Assembly: GCA_032622095.1 (NCBI GenBank)
Contig: CP136068.1
Location: 182,654,796-182,718,795, forward strand
Direction of reading: 5' to 3'
Source of the DNA: Siphonodentalium dalli
Lineage: Eukaryota > Mollusca > Scaphopoda > Gadilida > Siphonodentaliidae
Length of the DNA stretch: 64,000 nucleotides
Shown here: positions 47,901-53,495 of the stretch, one piece after another
How positions within the stretch are numbered: position 1 is the first letter of the stretch
Layout of the letters: each line of letters starts with the position of its first letter
Translations under genes and position numbers: made by a program
Notes under the pieces: model-generated
Told to the model about the DNA's origin: nothing
Databases searched by the model: none
Seen by the model: the letters and a program-made list of their open reading frames with translations, nothing else

Positions 47901-50900
47901 AAACCCACCAAATTACTGCTACAACACCGAACTCAGTTTGGTATTCAAACTTCAAATACATTTGTATTTGGAACCAAACATTCAAATGGACACTGTTCTG
48001 GATGGCATGCTGTGGCCCAAGTCTGTAAAACTGCTGGTGTATCGATTAATGCGACCAAAAACAGGCATAAAGCATCGACAATATACGCCAGTCTGGACAT
48101 GTCTGAGAGAGATCGACGGATTTTCTTTGACCATTTAGGTCATGAGGAAGTGATAAATAAAGAAAACTACCAGTGCCCTCCAGGAGTACAAGAAGTTAGA
48201 GTAATGGGACGGTTCCTGAATGCTCTAGATGGTAAGTAGGACATATGTGCTGTGCATATTGCTTCCTAAGGAAAATTTGTAAATTTTCTTTGTAAGGCCC
48301 CCTTTTATCCCAATCACGCAACAGTTAACCATGTTTCCACATTTTCTGATTTGGGAAATATCCATTTTTCCACTTTGAAAAAATTGAACAGCTGACTTTG
48401 TCTATTGTCTTGACTTGGCATCTGCTGTCCACCCATCTAGTGCTGGCCAGTATTGGTTTTTAAAATAAAATAAAGTCCTCCCTCCCCCATTTATTTAAAA
48501 AAATATTGTCTGAAAATCAAAACAAGGGGAGCAAACTTAATAAAAGCCCTTGGGCTTGTTGTTTAATCCCCTTTCCAATCAATCGAATATTTATATTACT
48601 CTATACTCCTGTAAAATGTCTGTCAAATGTTTATATATGTTATATTTTGATTGGAATAAAATATGTTTACACTAAAACAATTATTCTTTGGACTAATTAT
48701 AAACAAAATTGCATCACTGTATATATTCAGTAAATAAAGCCAAAAAGTTGTTGGCTTTCATCGATCTAAAGGTAACTAACAACCATGCAGAAAATTATGT
48801 TTAAAGAAGAACACTTGAGTGCATTATTTTAAAGAAGCTCAGTAAAGGTCTGAAGTTAATTTTTATTTTTAAAAAAGTGATCAATATTTAATAGATCCTT
48901 TTCTTGAGTGTGAGATATATCTCTGATATATGTAAACAAATTTTGATGGCTTTCACAGGCATTCACGTGATATTACTAAAAAAATCTGGCTTCTGAAAAT
49001 TATGACTGGCTATAAATTTCAAATATAGCTGAATATAGACTTGAAAACTCGCTTGTATTGTTTTAGGCTAGCTTGGTTCCTGATTTGTATTAGCTTTTCA
49101 TTAGAAAGAGAAAATATGTATATAGTATTTTACAATTTTCCTTTTGAACTTCATTTTTTCAGGTGATGCCCAAAGTGTACCCAAAGAAGGCCATTCAGAG
49201 GTGGTTGCAGATTCTGCCTCCCTAAATTCAACAGGTGAACACAACAAGCTATATAAGGCCACTGTTAATTAAATTTACGTTTAGCGTCAATCGCCGCATT
49301 TTGATTTTTGCCGAAAATAATAGCACATTCCGTTTTATTATTTCACCATACAGGCATTAAATCAACTTTTGTTGTACCTCTCGACATGCAGTGATCAAAT
49401 TGACCGGAAATATGTGTGGTTATTTTTCGTACGGAAGTATACACTGCCATTCTCGGTGTCACGACAAGGTCACCTTTGTCATATTTCCGGTTTAATTTAT
49501 CACAAAAATGTTGACCGGTATAACATTAAACAGACAATGCAGGGCCTAAATTTCTTTGTTAATACTTGTTTCTAAATAATCCATTTGACAATTACTTTCA
49601 GGTGCCTAATAATCGTGATGGCCTGATAATAGTGATGTGTGGGGACACTATTATTTGGCACCTGAGAGTAGGGATGGTGCCATCATGATTTTTGTGATCT
49701 GATAATTGCAATAAAGTTGTTTTGATTAGCTGAGAGATATACCGGAACCATGATTGTAAACAAATCAAAGCAAAATTGGCTCATCTCAATCATGCAATCA
49801 CAAGCTTGGACCTTAACCTACAGTTAAATACATTGTTATATATACAGCCACAGTAGAGATTCTACCCAAACTAGATCCCCTGGAAATAATTAATAATCAC
49901 TGCATTACGCTTTCTTATATGGAAATCTTGATTGACACAAACATAAATTTAATTAACAATGGCCTAAAATGTCATGTTTTGTAGGCTGGATGTTATTTCT
50001 TATTCTGTGCGCTGGGCAGTAATTCTTGACTTGAGTTTTTATTCTGTGAGTTTGAGTCATTACTTGGTGTCCATCATTCGATAGCTTTTCACATTTTGAT
50101 TTTCTCCAGAACAGAACGCTGTTGAGATGTACATTGACTTGCCCTCATCCAAAATTGTATCTGGTGACCCAACACAATATCTCTGATTTGAGTGTCTTGG
50201 ACTTTTTCATCCAATAAGACTTCTTCTTGTTTATTGTGGTCAGCCACCCACAATGGACACCATGCACCTATCTTGGATTCATTCAAAATTGTTCAGCAAG
50301 TTTACACCCTGCAGCTCTTTTCCGCTCATATCCATGATCAGATTCATGCCTAGATGAAAATGCCCTGTTTGGTCAGTCAGCTGCCCAAAATGGCGGCCAT
50401 GCAGCGATTGTTTTACATTATTAGATAAAAATAAATTATCGAAATTATAGAATTGACAACATAAAAATGGTAGTGGATCAAGATAACCTACAGTGTCTTG
50501 GACACTTTCATATTCAAATATTTACAATCATACATGTATTGAGTATATGGAGTAGTATTCAGAGGTGCGGATTGGTCGAAACCTACCGGAGACCATTGTA
50601 TTGTTTTAGGCTATGTTGATTCCTGATTTGTATTAGCTTTTCATTAGAAAGAGAAAATATGTATATCGTATTTTACAATTTTCCTTTTGAACTTCATTTT
50701 TTCAGGTGATGCCCAAAGTGTACCCAAAGAAGGCTATTCAGAGGCGCAAACAGAAACCGATGCTGCCTGCCGAAATTCAACAGGTGAATACAACATGCCA
50801 TATAAAATTTCATATTTTGTAGGCTGGGGGTTATATTACGAACCTTAGTAAATGTGCATCGGTATTCAAAATGTGTACTTAGATGGCCAAATTTAGCTGA

Positions 50901-53495
50901 AATATTAATAAATAAAAATGAAGCATCAGACAAGTATAATTTTTATTGCATCTATTGGCTAAATGTGTCCACTGCAACCAAGAAGCAAGGCATTTTCTTT
51001 GTGCATCATAACTTTCATGTGAACGTCATTTAACCACATTTACCCCTCAGAAAGAGACATAATATCACTATTTTGAAAATATCAACAAAACTAAGGATAT
51101 CTGTGAAAATCCATGGCTGCTTGGTTGTAGTTTAGATTCTAGGCATGCATTTGGTGCATTAATTTCAAATTAATCTTCACTAGTTTTTTCCGTTCTCGCG
51201 GCAGCCGCAAATGGCAATCGTGGATTTTTGTGGTAAGAAATCTAGCCCATTTTTCAAACAAATTCTCAATTTTTTAGAATAAATATGTAGTCTAGCACTA
51301 GTAGAACATCACCGATATAGAAGTCATGATATTTATTAAATCGCAGTGACAACAGGAGCATTAGAATTTTCACCATTGTCGGCCATTTTGACAGGTCTGT
51401 CACGTTCTCCCTGCCCTTGATAAATGATGCCATCGTAATTTATCACACTTTGTAATTTGGAGTTACATCCCAGTGAACACACTAAAGGTAACTGATGCTA
51501 TGATCAATGCATTCCGCGCCTGGATGACACAATTACCTTGTTATCTAACAAATTGATTTATAAACTTAACACAAAAGGCGATTGAAAAATATAAATTGCA
51601 TCACTAAATTTGTGATTTGTGTTGCTAAATGCGATGCAATACCCGTTATTTTGAGGCCAGAGTGTAGGTTATATTTTGATTCAATAATTCTATATAAAGA
51701 TATTCTTCCACACAATTTTAGTTTTCTTCAAATGGAGTGATGATGCAACTGAAAAAATAAAACAAGATTTCAAAGAATTTATAAGGAAAGAGAAAGGCAA
51801 TCAGTTACCAAGTGAGTATATGATGTGGAACAAATTATTGCAAAACAAATATTTCAAAATAAACTAACAAGAGCGCTGCCAGATGTGGCTTAACTCGAAT
51901 GGCTATAACTCTGCAAAACATGGTCAGACTGAACCCAAGTTCAAACTTGAAGTGCGTTTCAATGAAAGAAGTCATCACACCAAATATGTTTTGAACAAAA
52001 AAATCTTGTCGTAAAAGGGCCATAACTGCACCAATAATGAATGGACTGAAACCAAATTGGAACTAGGCCTGTTTCCTAGCCAAACATCCACACACCATGT
52101 TTGAATCAGAAAATCAAAATGAAAGTTATCTGGAAAGCAATAAATCTGGGAAACTCATCGAACTGGTGCGAAATTTGAACTTGCATTTTATTTTAACTGA
52201 GCCACAAAAAACAGGTTTTCCGATTGACTCATGTATTAAACTGGACTTATTACCAGGAAACTAAGTTATGAGAATTTTTGCAATTTCTAAGTTGAAAAAG
52301 GGCCATATGCATGCCAAAATTGAACGGACCAAACCAAAATCGAAAATTCCAACACAAGGCCTGAAATACAGGCCTACAGTTACACGAAATTAATATACAT
52401 TTGTATTGTAATGTATTCTTCTCTTTCCCAGTCAGACAGGTTGAAGTCATGCTTACACAGGTTCATAGCTAAGGGGTCTTAAATGGGAAAGGGGGATCAA
52501 CCCCCAGCTTTCCATCTGCAGCTTACAAACCCACCTCCCCCTTGGGCCTTGAGCCCTGAACAATTTTCAAACACCAAGAAATTTCCAAATGTAGGGTCAA
52601 AACATAAGAAAATTACAACTCCATGCCCCCCCCTTCAGTTTCAGACATGTTAACCTATATTCAGTCTAAATTTGCATTCTTCAACTTTCCACCTTGCTAT
52701 GGTTTTTTTGCTGTGGGCTAGCAGAAGGCGTCAAATGGGTCATAAAATAAAGAAGCAACATATCCCTTCTAGTGCAATGTTCTATGCTTTCTGCTTTGGT
52801 TACTGTGGCGGTTCACATGTTTCTCCTATGCTTCTGAACACACACACAAACATGTTCGAATTTTCAATACCATAGAGCCCAGTGGGATATAAATAATCTC
52901 ACTACTAGTAGCCAAGTTGATGACCTGCAATGGCTTAGCAGTTCACATATTCTTCTGAATCTTTGGATGTAGCCAATTCACTGAACTGAACTTTGCTCCA
53001 TTGAAATTTGAGAAGACTATGTGAACTGCTGAGCCATTGCAGGTCAGGATTAGTATGTAAATGAGCTTTCCAGTTCCTCGCCAGTAGTTCGTGAATTATT
53101 TCAGCCATCTGGTAGGTCTGCTGTAGTTTTTTGCCTTCATCTTGGGAACATTGTGCCCTGTGATATCATCTTAGCTATAGAAAGCTATGTTCAACTCCAA
53201 ATAAACAAATAAATATGACAGAGTTGTCTACATTAGTAAGAAATCAAGCAGCCAATTTCCCTTTCATTTTTCAAAATAGGTTTCCTTGTTAAGCATAAAC
53301 AGATTACAGGATTTTTGTTAGTAAATGTGTTTCTTCATATATTTTTCAGGAAAGAAGGATATTGAAGACTACCTATCCCAAAATTACCTTGAACTTAAAT
53401 GCACATACATACAACTAAGGACTAAAATAATGAACGAACAGAATAAGCGGCGAAGATTGATGAAGAAGAAAATGGACGTACTGATGGGAAACTAA
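17880..53495 (+). CDS. SET-domain / zinc-finger / tyrosine-recombinase-like gene (21 exons)
   Basis: Full extent of the gene; exons are listed separately. All introns are GT-AG and every junction keeps phase. Summed coding length is 3,550 nt, or 3,549 (1,182 residues plus stop) if the nine-A run in exon 17 is one base too long. Order of the protein: basic start (1-21); KMT5A-like SET domain (about 57-175); Asp run and Ser/Glu linker (to 236); eight acidic repeat exons (237-539); C2H2 and C2HC fingers (about 540-650); Crypton-like tyrosine-recombinase domain (to about 1050); two near-duplicate exons; basic helical tail. KMT5A-type enzymes methylate histone H4 Lys20, and Crypton recombinases cut and rejoin DNA. 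Neither activity can be asserted: SET has NDG in place of NHS, and the recombinase part may serve only for DNA binding. The gene could be a host gene that captured a Crypton, or a member of a mobile family. Confidence 0.75.
18156..18278 (+). mobile_element. 123-bp MITE, copy 1
   Basis: Ends CAGCCCTTTTAATTC and (reverse complement) CAGCCCTCATAATTGGC are terminal inverted repeats. The interior has GGCTTCGGCAATCTGCTACGG and GATTGCCGTAGCC, which are also inverted to one another. A second copy of the same 123-bp length lies in the opposite sense at 30502-30624. No clear target duplication was seen. Confidence 0.75.
18445..18594 (+). repeat. Partial LTR
   Basis: Begins TGTTATGATG and ends CACAACA directly before a primer binding site, with TTAATAAAATATC inside as a possible polyadenylation or TATA signal. 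The start is approximate. It has no obvious similarity to the LTR at 2380-2726, so this is a different element. Confidence 0.5.
18595..18612 (+). other. Retrotransposon primer binding site
   Basis: TGGTGTCAGAAGTGAGCC starts directly after the CA end of the LTR and is of the TGGTGTCAGAAG type used by many LTR retrotransposons for tRNA priming. Confidence 0.6.
18626..18709 (+). pseudogene. gag N-terminal fragment of an LTR retrotransposon
   Basis: Twenty-seven codons starting MDKFEPPEMVSFEG and containing NWSKWKQ resemble the start of gag in many mollusc Ty3/gypsy elements (Pro-Pro, Phe-x-Gly-Asn, Trp-x-x-Trp-Lys). A TGA ends the frame and no further gag is recognisable. With the LTR and PBS this is the 5' end of a truncated element on the plus strand. 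Confidence 0.6.
19336..19366 (+). repeat. G-rich run
   Basis: GGTGAGGGTGGGGGCGGGGG and further G's give at least four G-tracts, a possible G-quadruplex in intron 1. It may equally be simple low-complexity sequence. Confidence 0.5.
20131..20482 (+). pseudogene. THAP-domain exon with in-frame stops
   Basis: From ATG 20131 the frame reads PNKCSVFGC, then HSFPND and DIWW, and after a gap ICSVHFEKM and YRRQLRGNATPTL. These match the THAP zinc finger, a sequence-specific DNA-binding domain: C-x4-C, invariant Pro and Trp, C-x2-H-Phe, and the final Ala-x-Pro-Thr. Both halves are in one frame, but TAG (20284), TAG and TGA lie between them, with no splice signals to remove them. A donor-like GTGAGT at about 20498 follows LPELPV. 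A TATAAAA lies near 20018. Probably a decayed THAP gene or the 5' exon of a THAP-bearing transposase (P element type). Confidence 0.65.
20540..20925. repeat. Diverged tandem repeat with AATAAAGAGCGTT
   Basis: CACGATGACAACT ... TCCCCATTTTCCTTCAC ... ATGACTCAATAAAGAGCGTTC occurs at 20649-20707 and again at 20848-20913, and AAATAAAGAGCGTTTCATTTG at about 20549. Three copies of the AATAAAGAGCG word are spaced about 150-200 bp apart. Confidence 0.65.
21370..21460. promoter_or_regulatory. Cluster of E-box words
   Basis: Within about 90 bp there are GATCATGTGAC, TACACGTGAC, TCATGTGATG and GATCACGTGACTC. The last is a GTCACGTGATC-type palindromic E-box as bound by USF/MITF-type factors. Function is unproven, and the repetition could be chance or a small repeat. 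Confidence 0.3.
22300..22385. repeat. ATTAATCGACTAGTCG inverted segment
   Basis: GTTGAAACGATTAATCGACT starts a segment with GACTAGTCGTAGACG and, about 50 bp on, CGTCGACTAGTC in inverted sense. The ATTAATCG start resembles the ends of the hAT-like element at 53573, so it may be a hAT-type terminus. Confidence 0.4.
22900..23580. repeat. Tandem repeat, about 170-190 bp, with TTGGAAATTTCCAA
   Basis: Three diverged units near 23060, 23230 and 23420 each carry AATGGTCATCAGTTGGAAAT, then CCAACCT, a purine-rich stretch and TTTGGAAATTTCCAAC. The second and third also share GGCTAGTCTAGATGCTAGGA/GATTTGCGATTTTCTTG. No protein is suggested by the overlapping frames. Confidence 0.65.
24151..24564. mobile_element. 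PIF/Harbinger-type element, copy 1 (short)
   Basis: Ends GGCCAAAACAAAATGAATGC and its inverse GCATTCATTTTGTTTTGGCC extend to about 35 bp (through TGTTTCCCGTAAC). TTA flanks both sides, fitting the three-base TWA target of PIF/Harbinger elements. The copy is 414 bp and lacks the ~400-bp right interior of copies 2 and 3. It preserves an uninterrupted ACTTTAATAAACCTGAAAC where copy 2 carries an insertion. Confidence 0.8.
24832..24864 (+). CDS. Exon 2 (phase 0-0, 33 nt)
   Basis: The acceptor TCTTATTTTTAG and donor GTGAGTGA bracket 33 nt encoding LKAVLDKRKRT, a basic helix. Being short and symmetrical it could be skipped without changing frame. Assignment rests on splice signals and phase only. 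Confidence 0.45.
25530..25596. repeat. 67-bp near-perfect palindrome, copy 1
   Basis: Starts CCAATGCATTCTCTTATATA and ends with its inverse TATATAAGAGAATGCATTGG. The arms are 32 bp with one mismatch around a 3-bp ATA centre. Other copies are at 25679 and 63630. Each arm contains TATATAAG. Confidence 0.95.
25679..25745. repeat. 67-bp near-perfect palindrome, copy 2
   Basis: The same palindrome as at 25530 but in the other orientation (the T/G mismatch near the centre is on the opposite side). The outer flank CCCTGTGCC of copy 1 is matched here by GGCACAGGG, so both palindromes form the inverted interior of the MITE. Confidence 0.95.
26363..26970 (+). other. Intron 2 segment, nothing recognised
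   Basis: Between the PIF/Harbinger-type element and the next tandem repeat. The minus-strand frames near 26362-26636 and the plus-strand frame at 26636-26830 have no family features and no splice context. Confidence 0.4.
26971..27815. mobile_element. Interspersed element with tandem GGATGATAACTTT core
   Basis: At least five diverged units of about 120-150 bp repeat the pattern 'ggatgataacttt...gaaccaaatttggt...gtgactttcctgcgac...aaaggtcaa...ttgggttcgg...gagttatgcc'. The right end is AAAGGGCATATTGTGCCCAC followed by GCCCCGACGGCGTGCTC. A relative at 57130-58115 ends GAAGGGCGTATTTTGCCACG. Fragments also occur near 36660, 51870 and 54900. Non-coding. Confidence 0.7.
27816..29287 (+). other. Intron 2 remainder, mostly unique
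   Basis: One further unit of the preceding repeat lies near 27840-27960, and a 56-bp palindrome at 28730. No coding exon recognised. The plus-strand frames at 27873-28234 overlap repeat sequence. Confidence 0.4.
28730..28785. repeat. Palindrome, 22-bp arms
   Basis: GGAAATGTTCAGATAATAAG is followed after about 12 bp by its inverse CTTATTATCTGAACATTTCC. Perfect over at least 20 bp; no other copy seen in the window. Confidence 0.9.
29288..29396 (+). CDS. Exon 3 (pre-SET and start of SET)
   Basis: Acceptor ATTATTCAG, donor GTGAGG, phase 0 to 1. Encodes 36 residues ending in DGFRLKYISDHK, which aligns with the pre-SET strand of KMT5A-type proteins (the position of EGMKI...DGKG). The upstream half is Met/Arg-rich with WCCAG. 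Confidence 0.8.
29875..30083. mobile_element. Palindromic mariner-type MITE
   Basis: TA flanks CAGTAATGCCCTAAGTAATC on the left and GATTACTTAGGGCTTTACTG on the right. The two halves are inverted over about 100 bp each with a short centre (AGCTCTCA). The CAGT start with TA duplication suits Tc1/mariner elements. It lies in intron 3. Confidence 0.85.
30270..30426 (+). CDS. Exon 4 (SET domain, first half)
   Basis: Acceptor CTCTTTTTCAG, donor GTATGC, phase 1 to 2. Encodes EYGVFAERQFRAGDFLLEY, SGELITRQETEAREKK and NMMFFFKFEGKQLW. This matches the SET N-terminal part of KMT5A (GRGV, the F-x-x-GDF-x-x-EY-x-G-x-LI pattern, and the Tyr/Phe-rich strand). The cofactor-loop glycine before GV is Tyr here. 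Confidence 0.93.
30502..30624 (-). mobile_element. 123-bp MITE, copy 2
   Basis: The reverse complement of 18156-18278 in outline: starts CAGCCTTCATAATTGGCTAT and ends AATTAAGAGGGCTG. Length is identical to copy 1. It lies in intron 4. Confidence 0.75.
31304..31505 (+). CDS. Exon 5 (SET domain, second half)
   Basis: Acceptor TTGTCTTTTCAG, donor GTATGG, phase 2 to 0. Encodes CIDAISTMNHICQFVNDG, then HERNCIMRLNI, LCLYAIKVIEAGTELLYDYG. This is the SET core with the C-terminal Tyr motif (ELLYDYGD as in KMT5A). The NHS motif that contacts the methyl donor and target in KMT5A is replaced by NDG. The frame stays open into the intron to 31694, so intron retention would give a SET-only protein. Confidence 0.95.
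32036..33866 (+). mobile_element. Tandem-core element with hairpin ends (Pearl/Helentron-like), copy 1
   Basis: Starts TTTTTAGCTCAACTT with an immediate hairpin (CTCAACTTTACTTTGTAAAG then TTTGAGC) and ends GTTGAGCTACAGTGTCATTG then ACACTTTCAT. The core is five diverged units of 145-166 bp, each with GGGCTACAGGTCGTAC, TTTGGGGTCATTCGG and ATGGCCGCCAG. Short inverted ends plus about 160-bp tandem cores are known from bivalve Pearl elements and related non-autonomous Helentrons; assignment to that group is inferred. It carries copy 3 of the PIF/Harbinger-type element. Confidence 0.75.
32906..33761. mobile_element. PIF/Harbinger-type element, copy 3 (long)
   Basis: GGCCAAAACAAAATGAATGC to GTTTGTTTTGGCC with TAA on both sides. 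856 bp, homologous to copy 2 over both halves. A minus-strand frame at 33745-33428 matches that of copy 2 in KKNQSINRPT and GSILSDSPREI. No transposase motif was recognised in it. Confidence 0.85.
34932..34944 (+). CDS. Exon 6, 13-nt microexon
   Basis: ATGCTTTTCAG precedes GATGTCGCACATG, and GTAAAT follows. The 13 nt are needed to bring exon 5 (phase 0) into phase with exon 7 if exon 7 starts at its better acceptor, and they add DVAHE just after the SET core. If it is not used, exon 7 could start 2 nt later (second AG) in phase 0. Confidence 0.6.
34945..35642 (+). other. Intron 6, nothing recognised
   Basis: AT-rich; contains a plus-strand frame at 35162-35407 without features or splice context. 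No repeat copy found elsewhere in the window. Confidence 0.4.
35643..35696 (+). CDS. Exon 7 (Asp run)
   Basis: Acceptor TTCTTATATTTAG, donor GTGAGA, phase 1-1. Encodes an Ile, eight Asp residues from a GAT repeat and PFDVDKIS. The GAT run makes this a candidate length polymorphism. Confidence 0.8.
35733..36485 (+). mobile_element. Pearl/Helentron-like element, copy 2
   Basis: TTTTAAGCTCAACTTACTTT to AGTTGAGCTACAGTGTCATT and ACACTTTC. Contains three to four core units with the same landmarks as copy 1. It begins about 36 bp after the donor of exon 7. Confidence 0.75.
36940..37049 (+). CDS. Exon 8 (Ser/Glu-rich linker)
   Basis: Acceptor ACTTTTTCAG, donor GTAAAT, phase 1 to 0. Encodes DVSSDLSSDEEVEGSSCG, then SQRDPWPCLRMSVREVK. 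Disordered, acidic linker between the SET domain and the repeat exons. Confidence 0.85.
37058..37847 (+). mobile_element. Pearl/Helentron-like element, copy 3
   Basis: TTTTTAGCTCAACTTACTTT to AGTTGAGCTACAGTGTCATT and ACACTTTC. Starts only 8-10 nt after the donor of exon 8, so the transposon forms nearly the whole start of the intron. Core units as in copies 1 and 2. Confidence 0.78.
38236..38313 (+). CDS. Exon 9 (repeat exon A, 26 aa, phase 0-0)
   Basis: Starts PMDDYYTLSTVDVDDG and ends CARSTTFTTK before GTAGGT. First of eight symmetrical exons. Confidence 0.9.
38794..38937 (+). CDS. Exon 10 (repeat exon B, 48 aa, phase 0-0)
   Basis: PMDDDGTLSTVEMDDG, then two 11-residue units (CALSTVEVDND, CTLSTVEVDDG) and CARSTTFTTK. 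Each 11-residue unit is a 33-bp minisatellite repeat within the exon. Confidence 0.92.
39419..39562 (+). CDS. Exon 11 (repeat exon C, 48 aa, phase 0-0)
   Basis: As exon 10, but the last unit is STVKLDDD and the end CALSFTFTTN instead of CARSTTFTTK. Same layout as exon 13. Confidence 0.92.
39911..40981. mobile_element. 1.07-kb insertion in the array, copy 1
   Basis: Interrupts a unit between TATATAG and AAAAATGTG. Starts AACTAGAATGCACTC with ACGTGCGCAAAC, and ends GTTGCGCGAGCGCACGT. Contains a palindrome (about 40097-40192) and, at about 40200-40262, an inverted copy of the array intron (CAGACCTTGAGCCACCAGTG, inverse of CACTGGTGGCTCAAGGTCTG). No transposase, no clear target duplication. Confidence 0.8.
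40097..40192. repeat. Palindrome inside the 1.07-kb insertion, copy 1
   Basis: GGTACCTGGCGAATATACTG and GCAAAT...TTAATGGG are mirrored by CCCATTAACGGGTATTTGCC and GTATATTCGCCATGTACC. Arms about 40 bp with a few mismatches. Confidence 0.85.
41116..41193 (+). CDS. Exon 12 (repeat exon A, 26 aa, phase 0-0)
   Basis: PMDDDCTLSTVEVDDG and CARSTTFTTK. All 78 nt are identical to exon 15, which lies 2.9 kb away, so the duplication is recent or homogenised. Confidence 0.92.
41676..41819 (+). CDS. Exon 13 (repeat exon C, 48 aa, phase 0-0)
   Basis: Starts PMEDDGTLSTVEVDDG and ends CALSFTFTTK, like exon 11. One unit reads CTLSTFKLDDD. Confidence 0.92.
42296..42472 (+). CDS. Exon 14 (repeat exon, 59 aa, phase 0-0)
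   Basis: The longest repeat exon: PMDDDGTLSTVEVDDD, three 11-residue units (one with a Tyr in place of Cys) and CARSTTFTTK. It has one more 33-bp unit than exons 10, 11 and 13. Confidence 0.92.
42821..43898. mobile_element. 1.08-kb insertion in the array, copy 2
   Basis: Nearly identical to 39911-40981, at the same site in its unit and with the same left flank (including the unusual TATATATTAAAGAAAGAAG), so it was copied with the array and not inserted independently. Open frames within it (42931-43215, 43385-43600) are not conserved in copy 1. Confidence 0.85.
44034..44111 (+). CDS. Exon 15 (repeat exon A, 26 aa, phase 0-0)
   Basis: Identical in sequence to exon 12. Confidence 0.92.
44514..45176 (+). 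mobile_element. Pearl/Helentron-like element, copy 4, inside the array
   Basis: From about TTTAGTACCATATTAGCTTA with ACTTGACAAATTAAAGTCAA hairpin to AGTTAAGCTACTGTGTCATT and GACATTTTCAT. Diverged copy with core units (CATGGCCGCCGGCAGCCATC). Inserted in the array intron before exon 16, between AAATTATG and TGTGTTTAACTGG. Confidence 0.7.
45250..45315 (+). CDS. Exon 16 (repeat exon, 22 aa, phase 0-0)
   Basis: PMEDDCSRSTVEVDNDCALS then TK. Shortest repeat exon; lacks the TTFT segment. The last unit of the array and the most diverged, as expected for an array edge. Confidence 0.88.
45316..46684 (+). other. Intron 16
   Basis: Begins with array-unit sequence to about 45560, then unique DNA. Contains a palindrome at 46062-46151 and, at 46255-46320, AATTCGATTCGAT-type words and GGACCCTAA that resemble a decayed end of the hAT-type element found at 59446. 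No exon recognised. Confidence 0.5.
46062..46151. repeat. Palindrome, about 38-bp arms
   Basis: AGGTATTAGGCAATTTTTCT and TTAATTTAATCAA are mirrored by TTGATTAAATAAAAGAAG and AATTGTTTCTAATACCT. A foldback or small MITE in intron 16. Confidence 0.85.
46685..48231 (+). CDS. Exon 17: zinc fingers and tyrosine-recombinase-like domain
   Basis: Acceptor TTTATGCTTTCAG, donor GTAAGT, phase 0 to 1. Starts RPDRMCFICKKVV with a C2H2 finger (C-x2-C-x11-H-x3-H), then shifts frame at the nine A's of 46799-46807: the finger frame hits TAA at 46814, whereas the next frame continues NKWFEQKRIEG to the donor. A C2HC finger (ICSKCHRFF...KHKRNC) follows. Then comes a helical region, and the recombinase core: FNARRGEEG (Arg near 47706), TKNRHKASTIYA (Arg-His at 48063-48068), FFDHLGHEE (Gly-His at 48138-48143), INKENYQCP (Tyr at 48168). 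Spacing from His to Tyr is nine residues, as in tyrosine recombinases. In the second box the usual H-x-x-R is T-K-N-R. Crypton-type animal recombinases share this layout. Confidence 0.88.
48232..49162 (+). other. Intron 17
   Basis: Unique AT-rich DNA. Its last 115 bp before exon 18 are duplicated in front of exon 19. No other exon seen. Confidence 0.6.
49049..49250 (+). repeat. Duplicated segment around exon 18
   Basis: GTATTGTTTTAGGCTA, CCTGATTTGTATTAGCTTTT, AGAAAGAGAAAATATGTATA and TTTTCCTTTTGAACTTCATT, then exon 18, recur at 50598-50800 with few changes. The exon was duplicated together with at least 115 bp of intron. Confidence 0.9.
49163..49234 (+). CDS. Exon 18 (phase 1-1, duplicate pair)
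   Basis: Encodes GDAQSVPKEGHSEVV and ADSASLNST, between CATTTTTTCAG and GTGAAC. Unstructured, Ser-rich linker after the recombinase domain. Confidence 0.85.
49235..50705 (+). other. Intron 18
   Basis: Contains two small inverted segments (ACCGGAAATATG...CATATTTCCGGT about 49402-49492; TCAGGTGCCTAATAAT...ATTATTTGGCACCTGA about 49600-49665). At 50380-50505 there is a fragment resembling the end of the Pearl-like family (AATGGCGGCCAT, CCTACAGTGTCTTGGACACT). Confidence 0.55.
50706..50783 (+). CDS. Exon 19 (phase 1-1, duplicate of exon 18)
   Basis: Encodes GDAQSVPKEGYSEAQTET and DAACRNST; same splice sites and start as exon 18, two codons longer. The pair could be used as alternatives or together without changing frame. 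Confidence 0.85.
50784..51721 (+). other. Intron 19, nothing recognised
   Basis: AT-rich, mostly unique. No repeat copy within the window and no exon. Confidence 0.45.
51722..51811 (+). CDS. Exon 20 (helical, charged)
   Basis: Acceptor CACAATTTTAG, donor GTGAGT, phase 1-1. Encodes VFFKWSDDATEKIKQDFKEF and IRKEKGNQLP, an amphipathic charged segment. Not recognised as a named domain. Confidence 0.8.
51812..53349 (+). other. Intron 20 with repeat fragments
   Basis: 51865-52470 is a diverged member of the GAACCAAATTT family, probably inverted (starts ACAAGAGCGCTGCC, contains GGCCATAACTGCACC). 52500-52640 is C- and A-rich. A palindrome lies at 52935-53046. Confidence 0.5.
52935..53046. repeat. 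Palindrome, about 36-bp arms
   Basis: ACCTGCAATGGCTTAGCAGT and TCACATATTCTTCT are mirrored by AGAAGACTATGTGAACTGCT and GAGCCATTGCAGGT, with about 50 bp between. Foldback or small MITE in intron 20. Confidence 0.85.
53350..53495 (+). CDS. Exon 21 (terminal)
   Basis: Acceptor ATATTTTTCAG, phase 1. Encodes RKKDIEDYLSQNYLELKC, then NEQNKRRRLMKKKMDVL and TAA at 53493. A basic helical or coiled C-terminus that also contains a plausible nuclear localisation signal (KRRRLMKKK). It seems short and complete. Confidence 0.85.
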
